This document shows, piece by piece, positions 28,324 through 43,424 of a stretch of 64,000 nt of DNA (position 1 is the stretch's first letter; every line of letters starts with the position of its first letter). Position numbers and translations under genes: made by a program. The notes below the pieces were generated by a model. That model was not told where the DNA came from. It made no database searches and was given only the letters and a program-made list of their open reading frames with translations. Source of the DNA: Azospira oryzae (GTDB taxonomy: Bacteria > Pseudomonadota > Gammaproteobacteria > Burkholderiales > Rhodocyclaceae); contig NZ_SHKM01000002.1 in the NCBI RefSeq assembly GCF_004217225.1, forward strand, positions 191,307-255,306, read 5' to 3'.

Positions 28324-29409
28324 ATGAGCAACCCTGACAAAATCGCCAGTCCCCTGCCCCGCCCCCGGGCCACCGTGGCCATGGGCTTCGTCCAGGGCAT
28401 GCTGGCCGGGGTCACGGCCCGCGGCGGCGATGCCGGCCCCCTGCTGGAGCGGGCCGGCATCGGCCGGGAGGTGCTGCACCGGCCGGATGTGCGGGTGCCG
28501 GTGGAGCGTTACGCCGCCCTCTACAACCTGCTCATCGCCGAACTCGGCGACGAGGGTTTTGCCCTTTTTTCCACGCCCCTGCCGCCGGGCACCTTCGAAT
28601 TCCTCTGCCGCAGCGTCATCAGCGCACCGACCCTGGGCGAGGCCCTGCAACGCAGCACCCGCTTCCTGGGGCTGGTGCTGCATGATCTGTCGGTGCATCT
28701 GGAAAGCGGGAGCGCCGGTCAGGCTCTGCTGCGCATCCGGGAGGAGCGCCCCCTGGCCGTCGGCCGGGTCTTTGCCTTTGAATGGCTGCTGCGCCTGCTG
28801 CACGGCCTGGCCTCCTGGCTGGCGGGGCGCAGCATCGTCCTGGAGCGGGTCCAGTTCCCCTACCCGCGCCCGGCCCATGCGGACGACTATGCCCTGATCT
28901 ACACCGCCCAGTCGGACTTTGCCGCCGATTCCCTGGCCGCCAGGTTCTCCGCCACCCTGCTGGACCTGCCCATCCGCCGCGACGAGGCGGCCCTGGCCAG
29001 CTTTCTTGAAGGCTCCCCGGGCAAGATCACCACCCTCTACCGGCGGGACCGGGAAATGGTGCTGCGGGTGCGCGACATCCTGCGCGCGGCCCTGCCGGAA
29101 CTGCCCGATCTGGACGGCGTCGCCCGCCAGCTCAACCTGTCGCCCCGCACCCTGCACCGGCGCCTGGAGGAGGAAGGCTCCAGCTTCCGCGCCATCAAGG
29201 ATGCCCTGCGCCGGGACCTGGCCCTGTCGCGCCTGACCAAGACCAGCCAGCCCCTGGGCCAGATTGCCGCCGACCTGGGCTTTGCCGATCCCTCGGCCTT
29301 CTTCCGCGCCTTCGTCTCCTGGACCGGCACCTCACCCAGCCAATACCGCAAGCGCCTGCGGGCCCAGAAGGAGCGCCCCGGCAACGGCCAGGAACCGTCT
29401 CAGGCCTGA
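28324..29409 (+). CDS. AraC family transcriptional regulator
   Basis: A 361-residue regulator with an N-terminal AraC-associated ligand domain of the OruR/ArgR-like type (about 20-230) and a C-terminal double helix-turn-helix (LDGVARQLNLSPRTLHRRLEEEGSSF and IAADLGFADPSAFFRAFVSWTGTSPSQYRK). The start has an AGGG box 5 bases upstream. It is divergent from the thioesterase/icmF pair across a 146-base gap, so it is a candidate regulator of them, perhaps sensing an acid or acyl-CoA. Its 3' end overlaps the convergent gene by 10 bases. Confidence 0.92.
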   Translation: MSNPDKIASPLPRPRATVAMGFVQGMLAGVTARGGDAGPLLERAGIGREVLHRPDVRVPVERYAALYNLLIAELGDEGFALFSTPLPPGTFEFLCRSVISAPTLGEALQRSTRFLGLVLHDLSVHLESGSAGQALLRIREERPLAVGRVFAFEWLLRLLHGLASWLAGRSIVLERVQFPYPRPAHADDYALIYTAQSDFAADSLAARFSATLLDLPIRRDEAALASFLEGSPGKITTLYRRDREMVLRVRDILRAALPELPDLDGVARQLNLSPRTLHRRLEEEGSSFRAIKDALRRDLALSRLTKTSQPLGQIAADLGFADPSAFFRAFVSWTGTSPSQYRKRLRAQKERPGNGQEPSQA

Positions 29410-30407
29410 GTATTCACCGTGGCGCCGGCCACGGCGGCAACTGCGGCACCGGCATCGCCCATGCCACCCACGTCGATATAGACCTGGGGCACACTGGCGA
29501 CGCCGTCGCCCCCCTGCCCCATCAACTGGTCCAGCTTGGCCATGCTTTCCTGGATGCTGCGCACATCCTTGTCCTGCTGTCCGAGTTTCTGCTTGAGCAG
29601 GGCGACAACAGCCTTGAGCACCTTGCGCGCCTCTTCCAGGGCCTTGCGCAAAGCCTTGTCCGCATCGGACTGGCCGCCGCTCCTGACCCCCTCCGTGGCG
29701 CCCCGGCTTTCGCCGGCCCTCTTGTCTTCGGCCTTTTTCTCCGGATCGGCAGCTACCGCGGCCGCAGCTTCCGCTTCGGCTTCTGCACCGGCTCCGCTGG
29801 CTGCCGCGGCCGACTCATCGGCCGCCCCTGCCTCTGCGCTGTCGGCCTCGTCACCGCCCGTATCGGCCTGGGCCTCTGCCGCAGTCGCCTGGGCCACGGC
29901 GCTCTGGGCCGGTCCATCTGCCGTCCCCTGGGCCGCATCGCTGCCGACACTGGTGGTTTGACTGGCTGAACTGTCCGAACTGCTCACGGACAGATTGGCC
30001 GACGCGCCCGAACCGCCGCTGTTGCCGCCCAGATTGCCGGCCAGGGAAGCAAGTTCCTTGGCGATGCTGCGGACCTGCCGGGCCAGCGCCTTGGCCTGCT
30101 CCGGCGTCGCCCCGGCCAGCATGGACTTGAGCATCTGCAGCCGCCTTTTCAGCATTTCGGCCTTGTCGGCCGCCGCCTGCTTGCGGGTCTCCTGGGCCGA
30201 CGGCATGGAGCGCAGCTGTTGCAGTAAACTGCTCATCTGCCGCGCCCGCTCTGATTGTCGCTTGGCCTGCTCGTCTTCCTTGGGCGAGAGGATGGACTGG
30301 GCCAGGGCTTTGGCACTTTCCCTCGCCTCGTCCGCCCCTCCCTGTCGTTCGCTGCGCTTGGCGGAAGCGGTAGACGCGGTCGTCCAGCTAAGGGAAGTGA
30401 TTTTCAT
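29400..30407 (-). CDS. Ala-rich, coiled-coil hypothetical protein
   Basis: A 335-residue protein I do not recognise. The N-terminal 130 residues are charged and helical, with LLQQLRSMPSAQETRKQAAADKAEMLKRRLQMLKSML and a short ATPEQAKALARQVRSIAKELASL amphipathic helix. Residues about 130-240 are a low-complexity Ala/Gly/Ser/Glu stretch. A second helical block follows (ALRKALEEARKVLKAVVALLKQKLG) and then a short hydrophobic tail. There is no signal peptide, cysteine or membrane segment. The ATG at 30407 (MKITSLSW) is preferred over the longer frame to 30470, which would overlap the hairpin downstream of glmS. It sits alone after glmS on the same strand and converges with the AraC gene. Confidence 0.65.
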   Translation of the reverse strand: MKITSLSWTTASTASAKRSERQGGADEARESAKALAQSILSPKEDEQAKRQSERARQMSSLLQQLRSMPSAQETRKQAAADKAEMLKRRLQMLKSMLAGATPEQAKALARQVRSIAKELASLAGNLGGNSGGSGASANLSVSSSDSSASQTTSVGSDAAQGTADGPAQSAVAQATAAEAQADTGGDEADSAEAGAADESAAAASGAGAEAEAEAAAAVAADPEKKAEDKRAGESRGATEGVRSGGQSDADKALRKALEEARKVLKAVVALLKQKLGQQDKDVRSIQESMAKLDQLMGQGGDGVASVPQVYIDVGGMGDAGAAVAAVAGATVNTQA

Positions 30408-30454
30408 GGGATATCGCCGGCGAGGAACACATGGTTTGTTAACGGCAATATGCC

Positions 30455-30477
30455 GGCCGACTTGACCCAAGCCGGCC
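30455..30477 (-). terminator. GC-rich hairpin downstream of glmS
   Basis: GGCCGACTTG and CAAGCCGGCC form a 10-base stem with one wobble pair and a 3-base loop, 12 bases after the glmS stop. There is no T-run on the minus strand, so it may be a Rho-assisted stop or an mRNA stabiliser. Confidence 0.45.
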
Positions 30478-30488
30478 GGCGGTGGGAA

Positions 30489-32315
30489 TTACTCCACCGT
30501 CACCGACTTGGCCAGGTTGCGCGGCTTGTCCACATCGGTGCCCTTGACCAGGGCTGCGTGGTAGGACAGCAGTTGCAGGGGAATGACGTGGAGGATGGGG
30601 GAGAGGCGGCCGTAGTGTTCCGGCAGGCGCAGGATATGCACCCCTTCCGACTCGGCGATTTCCGAATCCGCATCGGCGAAAACATACAGCTCGCCGCCCC
30701 GGGCCTTCACTTCCTGCAGGTTGGACTTGAGCTTCTCCAGCAGCACGTCATTGGGCGCCACGGCGATGACCGGCATGTCCTTGTCCACCAGGGCCAGGGG
30801 CCCGTGCTTCAGTTCGCCAGCCGGATAGGCCTCGGCGTGGATGTAGGAAATTTCCTTGAGCTTGAGGGCCCCTTCCAGGGCGATGGGGTAATGGATGCCG
30901 CGACCGAGGAAAAGGGCATGCTGCTTCATGGCGAAGCGCTCGGCCCAGGCCTTGATCTGGGGCTCCAGCTCCAGGGCCCTGCCGATGGCGGCGGGCAGGT
31001 GGCGCAGGGCCTGCAGCTGGATAGCCTCCTCGGTATCGGAAAGACGCCCCTTGAGCTTGGCCAGCACCAAGGTCAGCAGGAACAGGGCTGCCAGCTGGGT
31101 GGTGAAGGCCTTGGTGGAGGCCACGCCGATTTCCGGGCCGGCCCGGGTGATGAAGCGCAGAGCACATTCGCGCACGATGGCCGACTCGGGCACGTTGCAC
31201 AGGGCCAGGGTACGGTGGTGGCCCAGGGCCTTGGCGTGGCGCAAGGCGGCCAGGGTGTCCGCGGTCTCGCCGGACTGGGAAATGGCGATGACCAGCTGGT
31301 CCGCCTGGGGCACGGATTCCCGGTAGCGGTATTCGCTGGCCGTTTCCACGGTGCAGGGAATGCCGGCCACGGCTTCGAGCCAGTAGCGGGCGGCCATGCC
31401 GGCGTGGCTGGAAGTGCCGCAGGCCAGGATCAGCACCGAGGTGGCGCCGCCCAGCAGGGTTTCCGCTTCGGCCCCGAAGAGGCCGGCCTGCAGGCTCTTG
31501 GCGCCGCCCACCATTTCCAGGGTATTGGCCAGGGCGTCGGGCTGCTCGAAGATTTCCTTCTGCATGTAGTGGCGGAAGCGGCCCAGTTCCACCGCGTCCG
31601 CCGACAGGCTGGAGAGGGCCACCGGCCGCTCCACCGGCGTGCCGTCGGCCCGGGCAACGCGCCAGCTTTCGGGACGCAGTTCGGCCACGTCGCCGTTTTC
31701 CAGATAGACGATGCGACGGGTCACCTGCAGCAGGGCGGAGGCATCCGAGGCCGCATAGTTGCCCTGCTCGCCGACACCCAGGAGCAGGGGCGAACCTTCC
31801 CGGGCAACGATGACCCGGCCCGGTTCGTCTTCCTTGACCACGGCGATGGCGTAGGCGCCCTGGAGGCGCTGCACCGTGCGGCAGACGGCGCGGAACAAAT
31901 CAGGCTCGCTCTTCAGGGTGTGGTGGATCAGGTGGGCGATGGTTTCCGTATCGGTCTCGGAGGAGAAGCTATAACCCAGGGCCGACAGTTCGGCGCGCAG
32001 GGACTCGTAGTTCTCGATGATGCCGTTGTGCACCACCGCCAGACCTTCGGAGATGTGGGGATGGGCGTTGCGCTCGGAAGGCACGCCATGGGTGGCCCAG
32101 CGGGTGTGGGCGATGCCGGTCTCGCTGGTGGCTCCGATGCTGTCGGCCTGGGCCGCCAGTTCGGCCACCCGGCCGACGCTGCGCAGGCGTTGCAGGCCGC
32201 CGTTGAGGATGGCCAGGCCGGCGGAGTCGTAACCCCGGTACTCCAGCTTGCGCAGGCCTTCCAGCAGGACGGGAACAATGTTGTTGCGTGCTGCCGCCGC
32301 GACGATGCCGCACAT
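30489..32315 (-). CDS. glmS: Glutamine--fructose-6-phosphate aminotransferase
   Basis: GlmS makes glucosamine-6-phosphate from fructose-6-phosphate and glutamine, the first step to UDP-GlcNAc for peptidoglycan and LPS. The 608-residue protein starts MCGIVAAAA, with the catalytic Cys2 of the N-terminal glutaminase. It has [13 protein letters not shown], two SIS sugar-isomerase domains ([11 protein letters not shown] and [10 protein letters not shown]) and the C-terminal [12 protein letters not shown]. Its ribosome binding site (GGGGAG) lies inside the end of the small upstream membrane-protein gene, with 3 bases between the genes. It is the end of a glmU-containing operon. No glmS ribozyme is expected in proteobacteria and none is seen. 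Confidence 0.98.
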   Translation of the reverse strand: MCGIVAAAARNNIVPVLLEGLRKLEYRGYDSAGLAILNGGLQRLRSVGRVAELAAQADSIGATSETGIAHTRWATHGVPSERNAHPHISEGLAVVHNGIIENYESLRAELSALGYSFSSETDTETIAHLIHHTLKSEPDLFRAVCRTVQRLQGAYAIAVVKEDEPGRVIVAREGSPLLLGVGEQGNYAASDASALLQVTRRIVYLENGDVAELRPESWRVARADGTPVERPVALSSLSADAVELGRFRHYMQKEIFEQPDALANTLEMVGGAKSLQAGLFGAEAETLLGGATSVLILACGTSSHAGMAARYWLEAVAGIPCTVETASEYRYRESVPQADQLVIAISQSGETADTLAALRHAKALGHHRTLALCNVPESAIVRECALRFITRAGPEIGVASTKAFTTQLAALFLLTLVLAKLKGRLSDTEEAIQLQALRHLPAAIGRALELEPQIKAWAERFAMKQHALFLGRGIHYPIALEGALKLKEISYIHAEAYPAGELKHGPLALVDKDMPVIAVAPNDVLLEKLKSNLQEVKARGGELYVFADADSEIAESEGVHILRLPEHYGRLSPILHVIPLQLLSYHAALVKGTDVDKPRNLAKSVTVE

Positions 32316-32318
32316 GGC

Positions 32319-32627
32319 TCAGCTCCCCGCCATTTCCAGGGCCCGCTTGGCGAACCAGGGACCCAGGCCGTAGAGGCCGCCCATGGCCAGGGCCATCAGC
32401 ACGGTGCCGGCCACCAGCTGTTTACCGGCCTTGGCGCAGTCGGCCCAGTGCTTCCAGCAGAAATAGAGGGGCCCCAGCACCGGCACCAGCAGGGCACAGG
32501 CACCCCAGCGCCAGCCGTGGGCGAAGGAGGCGGGAATGGTGTCGATGTAACCCACCAGGAGCAGCATGCCGCCGCCGGCCACGGCCAGGGCGACGGTCAG
32601 TACGTAAAGGGTGAAATAGGCGTCCAT
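32319..32627 (-). CDS. Small three-segment membrane protein between glmU and glmS
   Basis: A 102-residue protein of unknown function with three predicted membrane helices (about 6-28, 42-60 and 70-92). Between the second and third is a short loop with charged and cysteine residues (CWKHWADCAKAGKQL). It starts 9 bases after the glmU stop and ends 3 bases before the glmS start, so it is almost certainly translated within that operon. No known domain is recognised. A role linked to amino-sugar or envelope metabolism is inference from position. Confidence 0.8.
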   Translation of the reverse strand: MDAYFTLYVLTVALAVAGGGMLLLVGYIDTIPASFAHGWRWGACALLVPVLGPLYFCWKHWADCAKAGKQLVAGTVLMALAMGGLYGLGPWFAKRALEMAGS

Positions 32628-32636
32628 GGAACTTCC

Positions 32637-33995
32637 TTACTTTTTGACTTTTTCGGGGCGCTTCCAGCCGGCCAAGCTGACCTGGCGGGCGCGGGAAACG
32701 GTGAGGGAATCGGCGGGGGCATCCTTGGTCAGGGTGGTGCCGGCCCCCAGGGTGGCACCGCGGCCCACGGTGACCGGGGCCACCAGCTGGGAGTCGGAAC
32801 CGATAAAGGCATCGTCCTCGATGACGGTGCGGTGCTTATTGGCGCCGTCGTAGTTGCAGGTGATGGTGCCGGCACCGATGTTGACCCGCTGGCCCACGGT
32901 GGCATCGCCCACGTAGGCCAGGTGGTTGGCCTTGGAACCGGGGCCGAGAATGCTGTTCTTCAGTTCGACGAAATTGCCCACATGGGCCTCGGCCCCCAGC
33001 TCGGTACCCGGCCGCAGGCGGGCGTAGGGACCGACGATGGCATCGGGTCCGACGACGGCCCCTTCCAGGTGGCTGAAGGCGGCGATGCGGGCGCCGGCCT
33101 TGACCGTGACGTTCTTCAGGACGCAATAGGGACCGATGTCCACGGCTTCCTCCAGCACCACCTCGCCTTCGAAGACGCAGCCCACGTCGATGGCCACGTC
33201 GCGGCCGCAGCGGAGCTGGCCGCGCACGTCGAGCCGGGCCGGGTCGGCCAGGCGCACGCCCTGCTCCAGCAGGCCGTGGGCCAGGCGCAACTGATAGACC
33301 CGCTCCAGCTCGGCCAGCTGCACCTTGCTATTGACCCCGGCCACCTCCCATTCGCCTTCCGGCTGGGCCGTATGCACCGGCACCCCGTCCGCCACCGCCA
33401 GGGCCACCACGTCGGTCAGGTAGTACTCGCCCTGGGCATTGTCGTTGGAGAGACGGGACAGCCAGTCTTGCAGGCGGGCCGTGGGCAAAGCCATGATACC
33501 CGTGTTGGTTTCCCGTACCAGGCGCTCGGCCGGAGTGGCGTCCTTTTCCTCGACGATGCGCTGCACCCGGCCGGCGCTGTCGCGGATGATGCGCCCGTAG
33601 CCCTTGGGATTTTCCAGATCCACCGTCAATACCGCCAGGCCGTCGCCGGCGGCCTGCACCAGCCGCAGCAGGGTGGCGGCCTGGATCAGGGGCACATCGC
33701 CGTAAAGCACCAGGGTCATGCCCTCGCCATCCAGCAGGGGCAGGGCCTGCATCACCGCGTGGCCGGTGCCCAGCTGGGGTTCCTGCACGGCACAGGCCAC
33801 ATCGGCTGCAGCCAGGGCGCTGCGCACCACTTCGCCGCCGTGGCCCACAACCAGGCAGATACGGGACTGGCCCAGACGGCGGGCGGTATCCAGGACGTGG
33901 GCAGCCAGGGCCTTGCCGGCAATGGGATGAAGCACCTTGGGCAGATGGGAATGCATGCGCTTTCCCTGGCCGGCGGCGAGGATGACGATATTCAT
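32637..33995 (-). CDS. glmU: Bifunctional GlmU: GlcN-1-P acetyltransferase / GlcNAc-1-P uridyltransferase
   Basis: GlmU makes UDP-GlcNAc in the cytoplasm. The 452-residue protein has the N-terminal uridyltransferase ([23 protein letters not shown] at the start) and a C-terminal left-handed beta-helix acetyltransferase. The helix shows hexapeptide repeats and the catalytic region around [20 protein letters not shown] and [13 protein letters not shown]. It lies 57 bases downstream of the winged-helix membrane gene and 9 upstream of the small membrane gene. Confidence 0.98.
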   Translation of the reverse strand: MNIVILAAGQGKRMHSHLPKVLHPIAGKALAAHVLDTARRLGQSRICLVVGHGGEVVRSALAAADVACAVQEPQLGTGHAVMQALPLLDGEGMTLVLYGDVPLIQAATLLRLVQAAGDGLAVLTVDLENPKGYGRIIRDSAGRVQRIVEEKDATPAERLVRETNTGIMALPTARLQDWLSRLSNDNAQGEYYLTDVVALAVADGVPVHTAQPEGEWEVAGVNSKVQLAELERVYQLRLAHGLLEQGVRLADPARLDVRGQLRCGRDVAIDVGCVFEGEVVLEEAVDIGPYCVLKNVTVKAGARIAAFSHLEGAVVGPDAIVGPYARLRPGTELGAEAHVGNFVELKNSILGPGSKANHLAYVGDATVGQRVNIGAGTITCNYDGANKHRTVIEDDAFIGSDSQLVAPVTVGRGATLGAGTTLTKDAPADSLTVSRARQVSLAGWKRPEKVKK

Positions 33996-34052
33996 GGGAC
34001 TTTTCCGCGATACAGAAGCGACACGGCCGCCGGGGCGGCCATGGGGAGGGGA

Positions 34053-34766
34053 TCAGGCGCTCTTTTTCTCTTCCTGGCCGGAGAGGATGTCGCCGAGGAG
34101 CTGTTTGCCTTTGTTGGAAACAAACCAGTGCAGCACGTTCTTTTCGTTGATGCGGGTTTCGATGATGCCGAGGTTCTTCAGCACAGTCAGACGCTGGCTG
34201 ATCAGCTCCCGGCCCAGACCGGTCTTCTCGGCCAGGCCGGCCAGATTGCCGTACACGTAGTTCTCTTCGGCAATGGCGCGCACCAGTTCGACGTCGTTGT
34301 AGGACAGGGCTTCCTTCGGCAGTTCCTTGACCACGGCTTCCTGGGCTTCCGGGACCGCCTCCGGCTTGCGCTCCTGCAACTGGCGCACATCGTCCTTGAC
34401 CAGGTCGAGCTGGGACAGCAGCTTGTTGGCCATGTTTTCGAACAGGCGGCGGGAAACCACCACATAGAGCAGGCAGAAGCCGGCCAGGACGAAGAAATCC
34501 ACCGGACGGGTGCGGGCCCCCTCGAGCAAATTGCTGGAAATCATGTTGAGGAAAAGAGGCACGGTCAGGGCCGCCACCATGCCCAGCACCGGATACTTCA
34601 ACCACTCGCGCACCTCGGGTTCCACCTGGCGGTCGCGCAGGAAAAAGTTGGCGATACCACCGAGAATGCCGGCGACGACGAGGATGCCGAGGATGATCAG
34701 GAGATGCCCGTCGAGGGCACCGAAAGTTTGGCTTACTTGCATCGCTTTTTGCAGTTCCATGTCCAT
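34053..34766 (-). CDS. Membrane-anchored winged-helix protein (YEATS-associated three-helix type)
   Basis: A 237-residue protein. Three membrane helices are predicted: HLLIILGILVVAGILGGIANFFL (about 20-42), LGMVAALTVPLFLNMISSNLL (about 58-80) and FFVLAGFCLLYVVVSRRLF (about 88-108). They match what I recall of the YEATS-associated three-TM family. A coiled coil (about 108-140) follows and then a C-terminal winged helix (about 160-235: LSYNDVELVRAIAEENYVY, GLAEKTGLGRELISQRLTVLKNLGIIETRI). The layout predicts a transmembrane DNA-binding regulator. A GGGAGG box precedes the ATG at 34766 by only 4 bases and a second ATG at 34760 by 10, so either could be used. It is 57 bases upstream of glmU, with the gltBD terminator behind it. 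Function unknown. Confidence 0.75.
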   Translation of the reverse strand: MDMELQKAMQVSQTFGALDGHLLIILGILVVAGILGGIANFFLRDRQVEPEVREWLKYPVLGMVAALTVPLFLNMISSNLLEGARTRPVDFFVLAGFCLLYVVVSRRLFENMANKLLSQLDLVKDDVRQLQERKPEAVPEAQEAVVKELPKEALSYNDVELVRAIAEENYVYGNLAGLAEKTGLGRELISQRLTVLKNLGIIETRINEKNVLHWFVSNKGKQLLGDILSGQEEKKSA

Positions 34767-34823
34767 GGGGCCTCCCGTCCCGCGCAGACCGTAATATGCC
34801 ACAGGGGAAGACCCCTGCAAAAC

Positions 34824-34850
34824 AAAACCCCGCCACGGGGGCGGGGTTTT
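34824..34850 (-). terminator. Intrinsic terminator of gltBD
   Basis: Arms AAAACCCCGCC (34824-34834) and GGCGGGGTTTT (34840-34850) pair perfectly around a 5-base loop, 24 bases after the gltD stop. The flanking A and T runs make it potentially active on both strands. Confidence 0.9.
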
Positions 34851-34874
34851 CTGTCGTGCCGTTTTCCGGATGCC

Positions 34875-41042
<6,168 letters not shown>

Positions 41043-41096
41043 GCTAGAGTCCTTTTTATGAATTAAGACTGCCGCCTGGATAAACCGAACGGCGTC

Positions 41097-41127
41097 AAAA
41101 AAGCCGGTGCGGACGGCACCGGCCTTT
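41097..41127 (-). terminator. Terminator-like hairpin between aroB and gltB (possible gltB leader attenuator)
   Basis: GCCGGTGC (41103-41110) and GCACCGGC (41116-41123) form a perfect 8-base stem. On the minus strand it runs into six T (41102-41097). It could end aroB transcripts, about 180 bases after the aroB stop. It also lies between the best sigma-70 promoter for gltB (about 41150-41178) and the gltB start, so it may be a leader attenuator. Confidence 0.75.
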
Positions 41128-41149
41128 TCTGTGCAAAAAGCAACACTAT

Positions 41150-41178
41150 AGTGTAGCCCGAAAACCGTGAGCCATCAA
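41150..41178 (-). promoter_or_regulatory. Sigma-70 promoter candidate for gltB
   Basis: Read on the minus strand: TTGATG (41178-41173), a 17-base spacer, TACACT (41155-41150). Transcription would start near 41143, about 100 bases before the gltB start codon. The -10 lies in a near-palindrome (ACACTATAGTGT); a similar CACTAAAGTG occurs about 100 bases upstream. Confidence 0.5.
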
Positions 41179-41304
41179 GGCTTTGCCCAACAATGCCCCG
41201 ATCGCCCGCCAGTACTCAAACCCGACCTACACTCCTGGGAAGTCACACTAAAGTGATAGCCAGCTTTTGACCAACGCACCAAGCCCCATTTGGTGCACCG
41301 GATT

Positions 41305-42399
41305 TCAGGCGGCAGACACCCGAGCGGCAATGGCGGCGGCTATCTGCTCGTCGCTGGCCGCATCGCTCACCACCGCATCGCCGATGCCACGGAACAGCAC
41401 CAGGCGCAGCTTGCCCGCTTCCACCTTCTTGTCGTGGCGCATCAATTCCAGGTAATGCTCCACCCCCAGGTCCGGACCGCTGACGGGCAAGCCGGCCAGA
41501 CGGAAGACGGACTCCACCCGGGCCACCTCGGCCGGACCGATCCAGCCGAGACGGGCCGACAGTTCCGCCGCCATCACCGTACCGGCCGCCACGGCCTCGC
41601 CATGGAGCCAGACGCCGTAGCCCAGGCCGGTCTCGATGGCATGGCCGAAGGTATGTCCCAGGTTGAGCAGGGCCCGCTCACCCGTTTCCCGCTCGTCCCG
41701 GGCCACCACTTCGGCCTTGTGGGCGCAGGAGCGATACACGGCCTCGGCCAGCAGGACCTTGTCCCGGGCCAGCAGGCCGGGCAGGCTGGACTCGATCCAG
41801 CCCAGGAACTGGGGATCCCGGATCAGGCCGTACTTGATCACCTCGGCCAGGCCGGCCTTCAGCTCCCGTTCCGGCAGGGTGTCCAGGGTATCGATGTCGG
41901 CCAGCACCAGCTTGGGCTGGTAGAAGGCGCCGATCATGTTCTTGCCCAGGGGATGATTGATGGCCGTCTTGCCGCCCACCGACGAGTCCACCTGGGACAG
42001 CAGGGTGGTGGGCACCTGGATGAAGGGCATGCCGCGCTGGTAGCAGGCGGCGGCAAAACCGGTGGTGTCGCCGATGACCCCGCCGCCCAGGGCGATCAGG
42101 GTGGTGGAACGCTCGGCCCGGCTTTCCAGCAGGGCGTCGAAAATCCGGTTGAGGGTCGGCCAGTCCTTGAACTCCTCCCCATCGGGCAGCACCACCTGGG
42201 AAACGGCCACGCCATTGGCCCGCAGCAGGGCTGCCAGGGGCTCCAGATAAAGGGGCGCCACGGTCTCGTTGCTGACGATGACCGCCTTCTTGCGCCCCAG
42301 GTGGGGCAGGATCAGGTCGGCGCGCTGCAGCAGGCCGCTGCCGATGTGGATGGGATAGGAGCGGTCGCCCAGGGCGACCTGCAGGGTTTGCTGAGTCAT
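41305..42399 (-). CDS. aroB: 3-dehydroquinate synthase
   Basis: AroB converts DAHP to 3-dehydroquinate in the shikimate pathway, using NAD and a divalent metal. The 364-residue protein shows the NAD-binding and substrate motifs [46 protein letters not shown] and, in the metal site, [28 protein letters not shown]. Its start overlaps the aroK stop by four bases (ATGA), so the two are coupled. Confidence 0.98.
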   Translation of the reverse strand: MTQQTLQVALGDRSYPIHIGSGLLQRADLILPHLGRKKAVIVSNETVAPLYLEPLAALLRANGVAVSQVVLPDGEEFKDWPTLNRIFDALLESRAERSTTLIALGGGVIGDTTGFAAACYQRGMPFIQVPTTLLSQVDSSVGGKTAINHPLGKNMIGAFYQPKLVLADIDTLDTLPERELKAGLAEVIKYGLIRDPQFLGWIESSLPGLLARDKVLLAEAVYRSCAHKAEVVARDERETGERALLNLGHTFGHAIETGLGYGVWLHGEAVAAGTVMAAELSARLGWIGPAEVARVESVFRLAGLPVSGPDLGVEHYLELMRHDKKVEAGKLRLVLFRGIGDAVVSDAASDEQIAAAIAARVSAA

Positions 42400-42968
42400 G
42401 GCGTGGAAGGCGTTGGCGGTGCGGGAGCCGGCTCGACGCCCACCAGGGGCGCCGACTGGGCGACGCGCAGCAGGAGCTGCACCGAGGCGTTGGCGGAGTG
42501 GGAAGAGGCGTCGATGACCATGTCCGCCACCTCCCGGTAAAGGGGGTCCCGTTGCACATAGAGCTGGCGCAGCCGCCCCAGGGGATCGGCCACCTGCAGC
42601 AGGGGACGGTTACGGTCGTTGCGGGTGCGGGCGTAGAGCAGCTCGGGCGGGGCGCAGAGATAGACGACGAAGCCGCCGGCCTTGATGGCCTCCCGGTTCT
42701 CGGGGCTGAGCACGACGCCGCCGCCGGTGGCCATGACCAGGCCGCTTTCCCGGGACAGGTCCTCGATCACCATGGACTCCCGCTTGCGGAAGCCCGCCTC
42801 GCCCTCGATCTCGAAAATCACCGGAATGGAAACGCCGGTACGGCTCTCCACCTCATGGTCGGAGTCGACAAAACGCTTCCCCAGGCGCTTGGCCAGGAGA
42901 CGTCCGATGGTGGTCTTGCCGGCCCCCATGAGGCCCACCAGAATTATGTTGTCTTGCTTGGTTTTCAC
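42396..42968 (-). CDS. aroK: Shikimate kinase
   Basis: AroK phosphorylates shikimate with ATP. It has the P-loop GLMGAGKTT, the shikimate-binding [11 protein letters not shown] and the GGG segment (MATGGGVVL), and RNDRNRPLL in the lid. The frame can begin at ATG 43001 or at GTG 42968; GTG is chosen (190 residues) because it overlaps the upstream stop as GTGA and gives the usual short family N-terminus. The C-terminal tail is Pro/Ala-rich ([15 protein letters not shown]) beyond the catalytic domain. It is translationally coupled to aroB. Confidence 0.95.
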   Translation of the reverse strand: MKTKQDNIILVGLMGAGKTTIGRLLAKRLGKRFVDSDHEVESRTGVSIPVIFEIEGEAGFRKRESMVIEDLSRESGLVMATGGGVVLSPENREAIKAGGFVVYLCAPPELLYARTRNDRNRPLLQVADPLGRLRQLYVQRDPLYREVADMVIDASSHSANASVQLLLRVAQSAPLVGVEPAPAPPTPSTP

Positions 42969-43309
42969 CCGGCCATTGTACCAGCAGGCGCCCCGGCCCA
43001 AATGCCCACCAGGGCCCGCCGGCCGCGCTTGGCCAACTTACCGGCCCGGCGCAGGGCTTCCTTCGGCTCCCGGCAGGATTGTTCGACAAAGGCATTGCAG
43101 GCAGCCCAGCGCCCCTCCGCCAACGGCAGCACCGCCACCGCCCGACCGCCATCCACCCAGGCCAGGAGACTGAGTTCCGGACGGCCCCAGGAGGCGGCCA
43201 CCAGTTCCATGCACTCCTCCCGGGGCAGGCCCAGGGCCACCAGGGCATCGATGGGGGAATCGTGCTCGGAACGGAGCACGGCGGGGAAATACTGCAGTTC
43301 GCTATCCAT
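42965..43309 (-). CDS. Hypothetical protein upstream of aroK
   Basis: A 114-residue cytoplasmic protein of unknown function. The middle (DALVALGLPREECMELVAASWGRPELSLLAWVDGGRAVAVLPLA) looks like a small helical/beta domain; the end is basic and Ala/Gly-rich. It has no recognisable catalytic motif. It overlaps the aroK start by four bases, so it is co-translated with aroKB. Conserved gene context, not sequence, is the reason to believe it is real. Confidence 0.7.
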   Translation of the reverse strand: MDSELQYFPAVLRSEHDSPIDALVALGLPREECMELVAASWGRPELSLLAWVDGGRAVAVLPLAEGRWAACNAFVEQSCREPKEALRRAGKLAKRGRRALVGIWAGAPAGTMAG

Positions 43310-43424
43310 GGGCCGCTTCTAACATGGGCCCACCGCCCGTGGCAACGAGAGCACCGTAAGGGCACCCGTTCTTGTGCTGCCCCGGTGGGGCAGGCACAAT
43401 CCGGGGCTTCTGGAGTCTCGTCCC

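Noticed and set aside
41277-41297. GCACC-N11-GGTGC inverted repeat upstream of gltB, looked at as an NtrC box
   Set aside because: Half-sites match, but the 11-base gap is not the 5-base spacing of NtrC sites, and no sigma-54 promoter is near. It may be a weak hairpin at the end of aroB.
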